Source: Clostridia bacterium (GTDB lineage Bacteria; Bacillota; Clostridia; Oscillospirales; CAG-272). Taken from it: a stretch of 45,041 nucleotides of DNA. Below, piece after piece: positions 16,011-24,058 of this stretch; the first letter of the stretch is position 1, and each line of letters starts with the position of its first letter. The notes beneath the pieces were generated by a model. That model did not search any database, was not told where the DNA came from, and worked only from the letters and a program-made list of their open reading frames with translations. Location of the stretch: the NCBI GenBank assembly GCA_017444735.1, contig JAFSWB010000015.1, forward strand, positions 1 to 45,041, read 5' to 3'. A program made the translations under genes and the position numbers.

Positions 16011-16802
16011 GTGCTCGCTTTTTACGTCGTACTGCTCGGTATTATCGAAGGAATAACTGAATGGCTCCCGGTCAGCTCGACCGGCCACCTGATACTCGCA
16101 AGAGGGATAATGAAAACGGAGGACGTTCTGACGTCCTCCGGCGTTTTTTTATACGTGATCCAGCTCGGCGCGATCCTCGCCGTCCTGACCGTTTACGGGA
16201 AGCGGTTCGCGCCGAGGCGCGGGGATGGGCGGGCGGCGCTGTCTTTTTACGCGAAGCTCGCCGTCGCGTCGGTCCCAGCCGCCCTTGCCGGTCTTCTCCT
16301 TCACGACGCCGCGGAGAAATTTGAGACGTGGCGGGTCGTCGCGGGCGCGCTCTTTTTCTACGGGGTCCTTTTCATCGTTGTCGAGCGGATGAAGCTGACC
16401 GTCAGATATCGGACCGTCGACGAGATAACGCTCGGCGGCGCGCTCGCGATCGGGGCGTTTCAGGTCCTGTCGGTCGTTCCCGGCACGTCGCGGTCGGGGT
16501 CGACGATCCTCGGCGGGATGATCGCGGGCTGTTCGCGCGAGGCGGCGGCGGAGTTTTCGTTCTTCCTCGCCGTCCCGGTCATCTTCGGCGCGAGCGCGCT
16601 TAAGATCGCCGGGGAGCCGTCGCTTCTCACCGGCGGAAACGGCTTATATCTTCTCCTCGGCACGGCGACGGCGTATCTCGTGTCGCTCGGGACGATCCGT
16701 TTTCTCACCGGGTTCGTCAAAAAGCACACCTTCACCGCGTTCGGCGTTTACAGGATCATCCTCGCCTCGGCGGTGACGGTTTATTATGCGTTTTTTCGGT
16801 AG
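16011..16802 (+). CDS. uppP: Undecaprenyl-diphosphatase
   Basis: This 263-residue BacA/UppP integral membrane enzyme recycles undecaprenyl pyrophosphate for cell-wall synthesis and can confer bacitracin resistance. Signature 1 is GIIEGITEWLPVSSTGHL near the N-terminus; signature 2 is VPGTSRSGSTI (about 160-170); about eight membrane segments. The GTG start has a very strong site, GAGGAGG, seven bases upstream. It is third in the rnj-U32-uppP set. The early coding sequence holds a terminator-like hairpin, listed separately. Confidence 0.95.
   Translation: MLAFYVVLLGIIEGITEWLPVSSTGHLILARGIMKTEDVLTSSGVFLYVIQLGAILAVLTVYGKRFAPRRGDGRAALSFYAKLAVASVPAALAGLLLHDAAEKFETWRVVAGALFFYGVLFIVVERMKLTVRYRTVDEITLGGALAIGAFQVLSVVPGTSRSGSTILGGMIAGCSREAAAEFSFFLAVPVIFGASALKIAGEPSLLTGGNGLYLLLGTATAYLVSLGTIRFLTGFVKKHTFTAFGVYRIILASAVTVYYAFFR
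16117..16150 (+). promoter_or_regulatory. Terminator-like hairpin inside uppP
   Basis: CGGAGGACG pairs perfectly with CGTCCTCCG around the loop TTCTGA; three bases later come seven T. It sits about 105 bases into the coding sequence, encoding KTEDVLTSSGVFL. It could act as an attenuator when ribosomes lag, or be chance; the GCG between stem and T-tract weakens it as a terminator. Confidence 0.35.
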
Positions 16803-16826
16803 CTGATAAGGAATTACATATAAAAG

Positions 16827-17195
16827 AAAAAAGGGCTCGGAAATGCCGAGTGTTCCAAAGGACACTCGGCAAATGATGAGTTCCGCTCGCGCGGAACATG
16901 ATGAGCGCTTTCGCGCATGATGATCGGCTTTGCCGAATGATGAGCGCCTTCGGCGCATAGGTGGAACTCATCTCATCATTTTGCGGTGAAACCGCAAATC
17001 ATCATTGCGACCGAAGGGAGCATCATCATTTGCCCGAAATGGCAATCATCATTCATTTTTGACGTTTGGCACACAAACGTCCTGCTTGCAGGAGAATGCG
17101 ACAAAAATACCGACTGAACAAGGATTGATTTTCTTCATTCAGCCGGTATTTTTTTATCTGTCCTTCAGAGCACTCGGCTAACGACCCCTTTTTTA
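16827..17195. mobile_element. MITE-like element, copy B, with hairpin ladder
   Basis: The left end AAAAAAGGG then GCCGAGTGTTCCAAAGGA (16845-16862) is inverted at the right end as TCCTTCAGAGCACTCGGC (17161-17178) then CCCCTTTTTT. Between 16871 and 17060 lies a series of mini-hairpins (TTCCGCTCGCGCGGAA, GCGCTTTCGCGC, CGGCTTTGCCG, GCGCCTTCGGCGC, TTGCGGTGAAACCGCAA, TGCC/GGCA) separated by ATGATGAG on the left side and ATCATCATT on the right, so the spacers can pair as a ladder stem. The shared tail TTTGACGTTTGGC, ATGCGACA and terminator match copy A. No reading frame. Confidence 0.65.
17104..17155 (+). terminator. Intrinsic terminator inside element B
   Basis: AATACCGACTGAA pairs with TTCAGCCGGTATT (one mismatch) followed by TTTTT. 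It probably ends the rnj-U32-uppP transcript and is the counterpart of the terminator in copy A. Confidence 0.75.
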
Positions 17196-18200
17196 TCTTG
17201 ATTCGATTGAAGAATCCGCGAAATCGAGCACGAGGCGGAGAAAATCGGGATCGAGCTCGTTAGCCCGCGCCCGGTCGGGCTCCTCTCCCTCGAACGAGTT
17301 GACGTACTCCGCCGCTTCCTTCGTCAGCCACGGCGTGGAGTGCTCTCCCCGCTCGCCGCCCGCCTCGATAAAGACGGCGCGGCCGTCCCCGATCTCTTCA
17401 CGGTATCTCATTAAACTCACGTCGCCGGGAACGGTGTCGTCGGAGTCGCCCCCGACGATCATGACCGGCGTCTCCGACCGGATTATCGCCTCGTGCGCCT
17501 CCTCGTCGGAGCCGGGGCCGAACGCGATAAAGTTCCCGAGGAGCATGAACGGGTATTCGATATCGGCGAGAACGCCGACGCGCGCTCTTGCGTGATACAT
17601 CATCGTCTCGGACGGCTTGTCGAAGCCCGATATCAGGATCGCTCCCGATATCCCGTCTCTTCCGAGCGCGCACGCGGCGGCGTACGCCCCCGCGCTGTGG
17701 CCGAAAAGGACGGTCTTCATTCCCGAGAGCCCGGGATCGCTCTCTCTGCAGTCGAGAAAAGCGAAGAGATCGGCTCTCACCTGCGGCAGTCCCCTCACGC
17801 CGCGCCCCTCGCTCTCTCCCACTCCCGTCGCGTCGTACGTCGCGACAGCCCAGCCGTCGTCATAAAACGCCCTGATATGCGGCAGATGGACGTCGGAGCC
17901 GTTCTTGATCCCGTTGACGATCACGAGGAGCCCCTTCGGGTCCTCGGGCCGATAGAGATATCCGCGAAGAGTATTGCCCCCCGACGTGAACGAAAACGCC
18001 GTCCGGGGGTACGCCTCCGCATCGGCGTCGGAATAACGGAGAGAGAAGCGCGTTCCGCCGTCGCACCGCCCGAAAAGGACGGCGGGAGCTATCGCCGTCG
18101 CGGCGGCGGAGACAAAGAGATAAAGGGCGAGTACGATGAGAACGACCCGGCCGACGCGAGCGAGCGAGGATATTTTCTTTTTTTCTTTTTCTTTTTTCAA
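17193..18200 (-). CDS. Membrane-anchored alpha/beta hydrolase
   Basis: The 335-residue protein has a basic N-terminus, one membrane span (about 15-37) and an alpha/beta hydrolase domain facing outward. Triad candidates are Ser in FGHSAGAY, Asp in VGGDSDDTVP and His in RGEHSTPW. LLVIVNGIKNGSDVHLPHI provides the oxyanion strand. The substrate is unknown (an ester or lipid is likely for this lysophospholipase-like class). It uses TTG as start, with ATAAGGTAACAG before it, four bases after the upstream stop. The stop codon lies at the edge of mobile element B. Last gene of the minus-strand block. Confidence 0.8.
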   Translation of the reverse strand: MKKEKEKKKISSLARVGRVVLIVLALYLFVSAAATAIAPAVLFGRCDGGTRFSLRYSDADAEAYPRTAFSFTSGGNTLRGYLYRPEDPKGLLVIVNGIKNGSDVHLPHIRAFYDDGWAVATYDATGVGESEGRGVRGLPQVRADLFAFLDCRESDPGLSGMKTVLFGHSAGAYAAACALGRDGISGAILISGFDKPSETMMYHARARVGVLADIEYPFMLLGNFIAFGPGSDEEAHEAIIRSETPVMIVGGDSDDTVPGDVSLMRYREEIGDGRAVFIEAGGERGEHSTPWLTKEAAEYVNSFEGEEPDRARANELDPDFLRLVLDFADSSIESR

Positions 18201-18203
18201 CTG

Positions 18204-18650
18204 TTACCTTATGTGAATATTGAATCTGCCGTGCGGGAGCTGACCGTTTATCCCGAGGATCACGAGAACGACGATCAGAACAACGTAAAGAATGAAAAGG
18301 ACGGTCAGGGCGATGCTGACGGGAAGACCGACCTTGGAGAGGATCCGCCCGACCTTCGCCTTGTGGTGGACGGGGCCGTACGTGCTGACGTAATTTCTGA
18401 CTTTTGAGAGCCCTATCGCCGCGAAAACGATCCCGAGGAACGAAAGGACCCACGTGCACGCGAACGCGAGCGAGAGGATCCCGAACGTGAGGATCGATTT
18501 CGCCGCCTCGTTTTCGCCGGGAAGCGTCGCCGGGGCGGGAGTATGGGGGTAGTCGTATACCGGCGTCGGGACGGAAGTCACGGACGCGCCGCATCCGGGA
18601 CAGAACGTCGAGTCGTCGGGGATCTGCTTTCCGCAGTTTTTACAGAACAT
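18204..18650 (-). CDS. Zinc-ribbon membrane protein (DUF4190-like)
   Basis: A protein of 148 residues with an N-terminal double-CxxC zinc ribbon (MFCKNCGKQIPDDSTFCPGCG), a proline-rich linker and two membrane segments (about 52-78 and 108-135) with the DUF4190-type turn IGLSKVRNY between them. Such proteins are common in Gram-positive bacteria and have no firm function. AAGGAGG lies eight bases before the ATG. Confidence 0.8.
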   Translation of the reverse strand: MFCKNCGKQIPDDSTFCPGCGASVTSVPTPVYDYPHTPAPATLPGENEAAKSILTFGILSLAFACTWVLSFLGIVFAAIGLSKVRNYVSTYGPVHHKAKVGRILSKVGLPVSIALTVLFILYVVLIVVLVILGINGQLPHGRFNIHIR

Positions 18651-18673
18651 TGTCGTTGCCTCCTTGGAGTTTT

Positions 18674-18699
18674 CGGGGCGCCGCTTCCGCGGCGCCCCG
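18674..18699 (-). terminator. 11-bp GC hairpin between two membrane-protein genes
   Basis: CGGGGCGCCGC pairs perfectly with GCGGCGCCCCG around TTCC. Read on the minus strand it is followed by GAAAACT, not a T-tract, so partial termination or mRNA stabilisation is as likely as full termination. Confidence 0.45.
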
Positions 18700-18714
18700 A
18701 TTTTGCAGTCCGGA

Positions 18715-19053
18715 TTACTTGAGTGAATTCAACAGGCTGGCATAAGCGGCGGCGCCGCCGGCGGCGAGGATGATACCGTAGATGATATAGATGACGGTCG
18801 CGACGATGGTGACGATGATGCCGACGAGGCAGAGGATGTAGCCGACCTTGGAAGCGCCGGTGAGCTGTCCGCCCTGAGCGATATACTTCTTACCCTTGCT
18901 TCTGCCGATTGCGCCGAGGATGATGCCGACGATGAAGTTGAGGGCGATGGCGAGAATACCGAATACGAGAAGATTCGGCTGCGGGCCGACCGCCTGCTGG
19001 GGCTGCTGATACTGGGGCTGCTGATACTGGGGCTGCTGGTAATTGTTATCCAT
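18715..19053 (-). CDS. DUF4190-like membrane protein with Gln/Pro repeats
   Basis: The 112-residue protein starts with three to four YQQPQ repeats, followed by two membrane segments (about 27-48 and 70-100) with the intervening turn GAIGRSKGKKYIAQG, the same layout as its neighbour without the zinc ribbon. The ATG is preceded by AAGAGG. A CGGGC/GCCCG hairpin lies just upstream of the ribosome site. Function unknown. Confidence 0.75.
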   Translation of the reverse strand: MDNNYQQPQYQQPQYQQPQQAVGPQPNLLVFGILAIALNFIVGIILGAIGRSKGKKYIAQGGQLTGASKVGYILCLVGIIVTIVATVIYIIYGIILAAGGAAAYASLLNSLK

Positions 19054-19096
19054 TTTTTACCTCTTTCCCGGGCTTTGCCCGAATTGTTTTTATGTT

Positions 19097-20071
19097 TTAC
19101 GGGTTATCCCCGTTAAAACGTGAATCAAGATCTTCGATATATTTTATCACAGCGTCGTCGTATTTCTCCCTGTTGTTTATCCTGATGCGGGAGTGCTTTC
19201 CGCGGTCGAACCAGACGATCCGCTTCGGCGCCTTACACTTGTCGTAAAGGAGTTCCGCTTTCTCGGGGAGAGAGTACTGGTCCTCTCTGCTGTGGAGAAA
19301 GAGGATCGGTTTTTTGAGAAGCGATATGCGCTTTACGGGACCGTCCGTCACGACGTTCGCGCCGGAGATCGCCCAAATATGGAGCATGACGCCGTGAAGG
19401 ATCGGAAACTGCCTCCTGTCGGGGCGGTCCTCCCTCATGTGATTGACGAACGACTCGTAAAAGTTGACGTACATCCCCTCGACGCCGATCGAGTCGACGT
19501 AATCGGGGCATTTGTCGCTGACCGCCGTAAAGAGAGCGGTCGACGCGCCGATGCAGATGCCGAAAAGAGTTATTTTTCCGACGCCGAAATCGTCGTGCAG
19601 CATACGGCTCCACTCGATCACGTCGCGGTACTCGCGGTAACCGAGCGACGAGATTTTCCCGTCGGATTCGCCGTGAGCGCGGTTGTCGATGACGAGGACG
19701 CTGCACCCCGCCCGTCTGAACGGCTCCGCGAAGAAATAGGAGTAGAGAAGGGATTCCATCCTTCCCGAGATTATTATCACGGCGCGGTCGCCGCCGAAGT
19801 CGAAATACTCGCCCGCGAGGCGGAGCCTGCCGCTTTTGACGGAGACGACCGTCTTCTTCTCCCGCCATTTCTCCTCCCACGCGAGCCCCTCGTCGAACAT
19901 CCGTCTGTATTCCTCGTCGTCGGGGATGCTGCACTCGCGTCCCCACTTCTTTTTGCTGTTCCTTACGAGAAGGACGGAGTAAAGGACGTACGACATAACG
20001 AGGACAGGGAAGAGAAAGAGGAAGAGAAACGCCCCGACGAGAGCGAGGATAAGGATCACATACCACTCCAT
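19097..20071 (-). CDS. Membrane-anchored alpha/beta hydrolase with Cys in the nucleophile position
   Basis: The 324-residue protein has an N-terminal span (about 5-35) then an alpha/beta hydrolase fold. VLVIDNRAHGESDG is the usual strand-turn; the nucleophile elbow reads FGICIGAS, GxCxG where most members have GxSxG. Asp is likely in LHSREDQYS and His in DRGKHSRI. Cysteine at this site is known in dienelactone hydrolases. Position downstream of fakA with an eight-base gap and GAGG site suggests the same transcript. Confidence 0.78.
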   Translation of the reverse strand: MEWYVILILALVGAFLFLFLFPVLVMSYVLYSVLLVRNSKKKWGRECSIPDDEEYRRMFDEGLAWEEKWREKKTVVSVKSGRLRLAGEYFDFGGDRAVIIISGRMESLLYSYFFAEPFRRAGCSVLVIDNRAHGESDGKISSLGYREYRDVIEWSRMLHDDFGVGKITLFGICIGASTALFTAVSDKCPDYVDSIGVEGMYVNFYESFVNHMREDRPDRRQFPILHGVMLHIWAISGANVVTDGPVKRISLLKKPILFLHSREDQYSLPEKAELLYDKCKAPKRIVWFDRGKHSRIRINNREKYDDAVIKYIEDLDSRFNGDNP

Positions 20072-20078
20072 AGGCGCC

Positions 20079-21704
20079 TCACACGATACCGACGATCAGG
20101 GGATATATCTTCTGACCGCCTTCGATCACCGCGACGTCCATCATCGGATAACGGGCGGTGATCGCGTCCTCGAGCGCGGAGCACGCCTCGTCGGTCACTC
20201 CCTCGCCGCGGAAGACGACGCACGTCTCGCGGTCCCCGATCCCGTCGACGAGGCGGAGCGCGTCGGTCAGAGCGGCGATCGGATCGGACGCGACGCACGT
20301 CAGCTCGCCGTCCTGAAGGACGATCTCGTCGCCTTTCTTACAGCTTATTTCGCGGTAGCTGTAATCTCTCGACGCCGTCGCCTCCGAGAGCGTCACGACG
20401 CCGTCGATCCCGCGCTTCATCTGCGTTACGCGGCGGGCGACGTCGGTGCTGTCGCCGATATCCATGGCGAGAGCGAAATAGCCCTCGGCGACGCTTTCCG
20501 TCGGAAGAACGGTGACGGAGAGCCCTTCGAGCAGCTTCGCCGCCTGCTCGGCCGCGCGGATAACGTTTTTGTTGTTCGGAAGGATGACGATCTCGTCCGC
20601 ATTTATGGCGGAGGCGGCGTCGACGAATTCCTTCGAGGACGTGTTCATCGTTTCGCCGCCGTCGATGACGGCGTCGCATCCGAGCTCGGAGAACGTCTTT
20701 TTCATCCCCTCGCCGTTCGCGACGGCGATGAAGGCGAGCGGCTTTCTCTTTCCTTTCCTGACGTGCTCGTTGTGCTGGACCTGCATATTTTCGAGCTTGA
20801 ACGTCAGAAATTCGCCGTATTTCTGCGAAATGTGTATTATCGGAGCCGGCGTGAGCGTGTGGATATGGACCTTCACTCTCATTCCGTCGCGCACGCAGAC
20901 GATCGAGGTCCCGCGCTTTTTCAGCGAGGCGATATACCGGTCGAGGTCGAACGGCTTGTCGGCGCGGCTGTCGTTCATGAGCTGAAGGACGTACTCCATA
21001 CAGTACCCGTCGGTGAAGACGCTGTCTTCGTTGAAGAGGGAGTAGTCGACCGTTTTCTTTTCCTCCGGGATCTGCTTCCCGGGGTCGATATACTCGCCGA
21101 AGAGGTATTTGAGCATCCCCTCGAAAATCAGGATGAACCCGTACGCTCCGCTGTCGACGACGCCTGCGTCCTTGAGGACGGGGAGCATTTCCGGCGTCAG
21201 GGCGAGCGTCTTTTTCATCTCGGCGACGTACATCGAAAGGAGCGTGTCGATCGTCGTCGACCGTCCGATCTGAGAGCGGATGTGCTCGATCCCCTCGCGC
21301 GATACGGAGAGGATCGTCCCCTCGACCGGGTGGATGACCGACTGATACGCCGTGCGGTAGCCGCGGATGAGACCGTTCCTCAATTCACCCGGACCGAGAA
21401 CGGAGCACCGCGAAAGCTCGGTCGAGAAGCCCTTGAAGAACTGAGAGAGGATAACGCCGGAGTTTCCGCGCGCGCCGAGAAGCATCCCGTCGCTGAGCGA
21501 TTTCAGATAATCGCCCGCGTCGTCGTTCGCCTTTACGCTGTCGAGCGCGTGGCCGAGAGTCATTCTCATATTGCTTCCCGTGTCGCCGTCCGGGACGGGG
21601 AAGACGTTGAGACGGTTGAGCTCCTCTTCGTTTTTCACGAGGTTGGAAAAGCCGTTCCGGAGCATACCGTCGAGGTTGATACCGTTTATCTTTCTTGTCG
21701 GCAT
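20079..21704 (-). CDS. fakA: FakA-like fatty acid kinase (DhaL/YloV domain)
   Basis: The 541-residue protein opens with INGINLDGMLRNGFSNL and the DhaL ATP-site motifs NVFPVPDGDTGSNM and LLGARGNSGVILSQ, then DAGVVDSGAYG, a middle domain with VKVHIHTLTP and a C-terminal DegV-like domain. Length and order match FakA, which phosphorylates FakB-bound fatty acids to acyl-phosphate for phospholipid synthesis by PlsX/PlsY. A DegV/FakB gene lies two genes upstream. A small hairpin (ATCCGCGC/GCGCGGGAT) lies in the 58-base gap before it. Confidence 0.88.
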   Translation of the reverse strand: MPTRKINGINLDGMLRNGFSNLVKNEEELNRLNVFPVPDGDTGSNMRMTLGHALDSVKANDDAGDYLKSLSDGMLLGARGNSGVILSQFFKGFSTELSRCSVLGPGELRNGLIRGYRTAYQSVIHPVEGTILSVSREGIEHIRSQIGRSTTIDTLLSMYVAEMKKTLALTPEMLPVLKDAGVVDSGAYGFILIFEGMLKYLFGEYIDPGKQIPEEKKTVDYSLFNEDSVFTDGYCMEYVLQLMNDSRADKPFDLDRYIASLKKRGTSIVCVRDGMRVKVHIHTLTPAPIIHISQKYGEFLTFKLENMQVQHNEHVRKGKRKPLAFIAVANGEGMKKTFSELGCDAVIDGGETMNTSSKEFVDAASAINADEIVILPNNKNVIRAAEQAAKLLEGLSVTVLPTESVAEGYFALAMDIGDSTDVARRVTQMKRGIDGVVTLSEATASRDYSYREISCKKGDEIVLQDGELTCVASDPIAALTDALRLVDGIGDRETCVVFRGEGVTDEACSALEDAITARYPMMDVAVIEGGQKIYPLIVGIV

Positions 21705-21762
21705 AAATAAGGAGGTCCTTTTCGGTTTGATGGAGCTGTTTATCCCGCGCGGGAGCGCGGAT

Positions 21763-23118
21763 TTATCTGTCCTTTTCTTCCTTTCCCATCCGGCGGACGG
21801 TCTTCGGGAGAACGAAGGTGAGAGCGAACGCGACGAGCATCGCCGCGGCGCAGATGAGCGTCATCCAGACGATCAGGGAACCGCCCGCGCCGTCGCCCTT
21901 GAGACCGGTGAGAACGGGACCGGTGGCGATCCCGGCGGCGACCGCCGAGAAGAGGCCCTGAACGGCGAAGTACATCGCCGAATTCGAGTGTCCGGTCCTC
22001 GCCTCCTCGTCGGCGGCGAGCTGAGACGGGACGGAATATGCGACCGCGAAGAGCGATCCGATCGAGAAGGACGAAATGAGCCCCGCGACGACGGCGGCGA
22101 CCGTTTTGACCGTCCCGCCCGCGAGACACGAGACGCCGAACATCGCGATCATACCGACCGCGTACGTCAGGAGCGTGTAGCGGAACGCGACGCCGAAGCC
22201 GTGACGCCGCAGGATCCTATTGTAGATCATCAGCGTGAACGGCACGGGTGCGAAGCAGCAGGACATCACGATCATCATACTCATCCCGGTCTTTGAGAAA
22301 TACTCGTTGATACCGCCGAGGAAGAGCTGGACGCCGAACGTCATAACGGCGTAAACGCACATCCAGATTATGAAATCGCGGTTTTTGAACGTGTAGCCCA
22401 TCGACTTCAGGATGCTGATCTTCGGCTCGACCTCGACGCCCGACGGATCGGCTCGCAGGTCCTTTTCCTTTATCATGAACATCGGGATCAGCATAAGAAG
22501 CGAGAGCGGAAGGACGATCATCGCGACGACGCGGATGTTGAGCCCTTTCAGGAGCGCCGCGACGAGAACGTAGCCGATTATGAAATAGAAGATATCGAAA
22601 ACGCTCTTCGCGTTCGAGACGAGCGTTCTGTCGCGCTCGTTTTCGATGAACTCGGTGAACGTCGCGTAGTACGAGACCATCGTCAGCGTGTACGTCGTGT
22701 AGAAGAGACAGAGGATAACGCCGTAATATACGGTGTTGAGCACTGTCGCCTGACCGTGGATCGGCGTCACGAGGGTGAACAGCGCGTACGTGACGATGAC
22801 GCCGCACAGACCGACGAGGATCGACGGACGTCTTCTGCCGAAGCGGGTGCGGAGGTTGTCGGAGATCGACGCCATCGGGATGTCGATGACGCCGTCGAGG
22901 ATCTTCGCGATCAGCGCCATTACCGCCCAGAGCCCGAATGCCCCGGGAATGACGAGATTCGTCCCCTCGAACGTCTGATAAGGGATAGCCGCCTCTCCAA
23001 ATCCGCCGACGATAAGGGCGGAGCAGAGATAGGAGCCCATCATCGTGTTGAGAAGATTGACGCCCATTCCGGACGCCGCGTAGAGGATCAGCCTGCCTCT
23101 TCCCTTGATCTTGTTCAT
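21763..23118 (-). CDS. GPH/MFS family transporter
   Basis: The 451-residue protein has twelve predicted membrane segments. ISDNLRTRFGRRRPSILVG is the characteristic loop between spans 2 and 3 of the glycoside-pentoside-hexuronide (MelB-type) cation symporters, preceded by AKILDGVIDIP. The substrate is unclear: members carry sugars, but relatives of this branch also flip lipids (MFSD2A). Given the neighbours, lipid or acyl-product transport is worth considering; this is inference. The start follows GAGAGGG, three bases after the fakB-like stop. Confidence 0.85.
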   Translation of the reverse strand: MNKIKGRGRLILYAASGMGVNLLNTMMGSYLCSALIVGGFGEAAIPYQTFEGTNLVIPGAFGLWAVMALIAKILDGVIDIPMASISDNLRTRFGRRRPSILVGLCGVIVTYALFTLVTPIHGQATVLNTVYYGVILCLFYTTYTLTMVSYYATFTEFIENERDRTLVSNAKSVFDIFYFIIGYVLVAALLKGLNIRVVAMIVLPLSLLMLIPMFMIKEKDLRADPSGVEVEPKISILKSMGYTFKNRDFIIWMCVYAVMTFGVQLFLGGINEYFSKTGMSMMIVMSCCFAPVPFTLMIYNRILRRHGFGVAFRYTLLTYAVGMIAMFGVSCLAGGTVKTVAAVVAGLISSFSIGSLFAVAYSVPSQLAADEEARTGHSNSAMYFAVQGLFSAVAAGIATGPVLTGLKGDGAGGSLIVWMTLICAAAMLVAFALTFVLPKTVRRMGKEEKDR

Positions 23119-23121
23119 TCG

Positions 23122-24057
23122 TCAGCCCTCTCTGTTCAGGAAGTTTTCGAGGATCGCCCGTTCGCGCGACAGATCCTTTGAGATGGGAGTCCCCGTGTAG
23201 TAAGCCGCCATAAGGCCGGGACCGATGTTGATCCCGCACGACGGGAACACGTCGTTTATATAGACCGCCTTCGGGTGAAATTTCTCCTCGATCAGACGTT
23301 TGTACTCCTCCGCCTGCGGAAGACGGTTCGTCTGAGCGATGAAGAAGATCTGCTCCTCCGGCCGCTCCACGGTGTTCTCGATGTAGTTGAGGAGCGCGGC
23401 GTACGCAGTCTTCGCCCCCTTGACCTTGCCGATGACGGTCGTCAGACCGTTGTAGTCGAATTCTCCGATCGGCTTGACGCCGGCGAGCGTCCCGAAGAAC
23501 GCCTTCGCGTGGGTGAGACGGCCCTTCTTCGCGACGAAGGAGAGGTCGTCGAGCCATCCCGCCTGATGGAAGCGGTTTTTGTTCTCTTCGAGGTAAGCGA
23601 CCGTCTCGGAGAGCGTTTTTCCCTCCGCTCTCTTCATTGACGCGTATATTACCATAAGACCGAACCCCGGTCCGAAGCGGAGAGTGTCGAGAACGTATAT
23701 CTCGGCGTCGGGGTATTTCTCCGCGACCTCGTTCTTCGCGGCGCAGGCAAACCCGTACGCGCCGGAAATGCCGCTCGAGATCGTCATCGCGAGGACGGGA
23801 ACGCCGTCCTTCGCGCATTGCTCGAACCGCTCGGCGAATTCCGCCGTGTTCGGCGGAGACGTCGTATACCCGTCGGGATTCTTTTTGAGATCGGCGTAGA
23901 AGTCCTCGCGGGAGACGGTGTCCCAAGACAGGAAAGCGGGGATCTCGGACCCGTCGGGGTATTTCAGGTGGCCGGGGACGGTGACGACGTCGTATTCCTC
24001 CCGGAATTTCGCTCCGAGGTCGCAGCTTGCGTCGGCGATGATTTCAAAGGTTTTCAT
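23122..24057 (-). CDS. fakB: DegV/FakB family fatty-acid-binding protein
   Basis: A 311-residue protein starting MKTFEIIADASCDLG (start chosen for CAGGAG seven bases upstream; a longer in-frame start lacks a site). DegV motifs follow: YTTSPPN, LAMTISSGISGAYG, VLDTLRFGPGFGLMV, GVKPIGEFDYNG. FakB presents bound fatty acid to FakA for phosphorylation, so this protein and the fakA-like gene form a plausible pair. It sits between a hydrolase and a transporter, which suggests that released acyl chains are its ligand. Confidence 0.88.
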   Translation of the reverse strand: MKTFEIIADASCDLGAKFREEYDVVTVPGHLKYPDGSEIPAFLSWDTVSREDFYADLKKNPDGYTTSPPNTAEFAERFEQCAKDGVPVLAMTISSGISGAYGFACAAKNEVAEKYPDAEIYVLDTLRFGPGFGLMVIYASMKRAEGKTLSETVAYLEENKNRFHQAGWLDDLSFVAKKGRLTHAKAFFGTLAGVKPIGEFDYNGLTTVIGKVKGAKTAYAALLNYIENTVERPEEQIFFIAQTNRLPQAEEYKRLIEEKFHPKAVYINDVFPSCGINIGPGLMAAYYTGTPISKDLSRERAILENFLNREG

Positions 24058-24058
24058 A

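Noticed and set aside
16871-17060. CRISPR array
   Set aside because: The repeated ATGATGAG/ATCATCATT units are short, switch orientation midway and flank hairpins; there are no uniform repeats and spacers and no cas genes.
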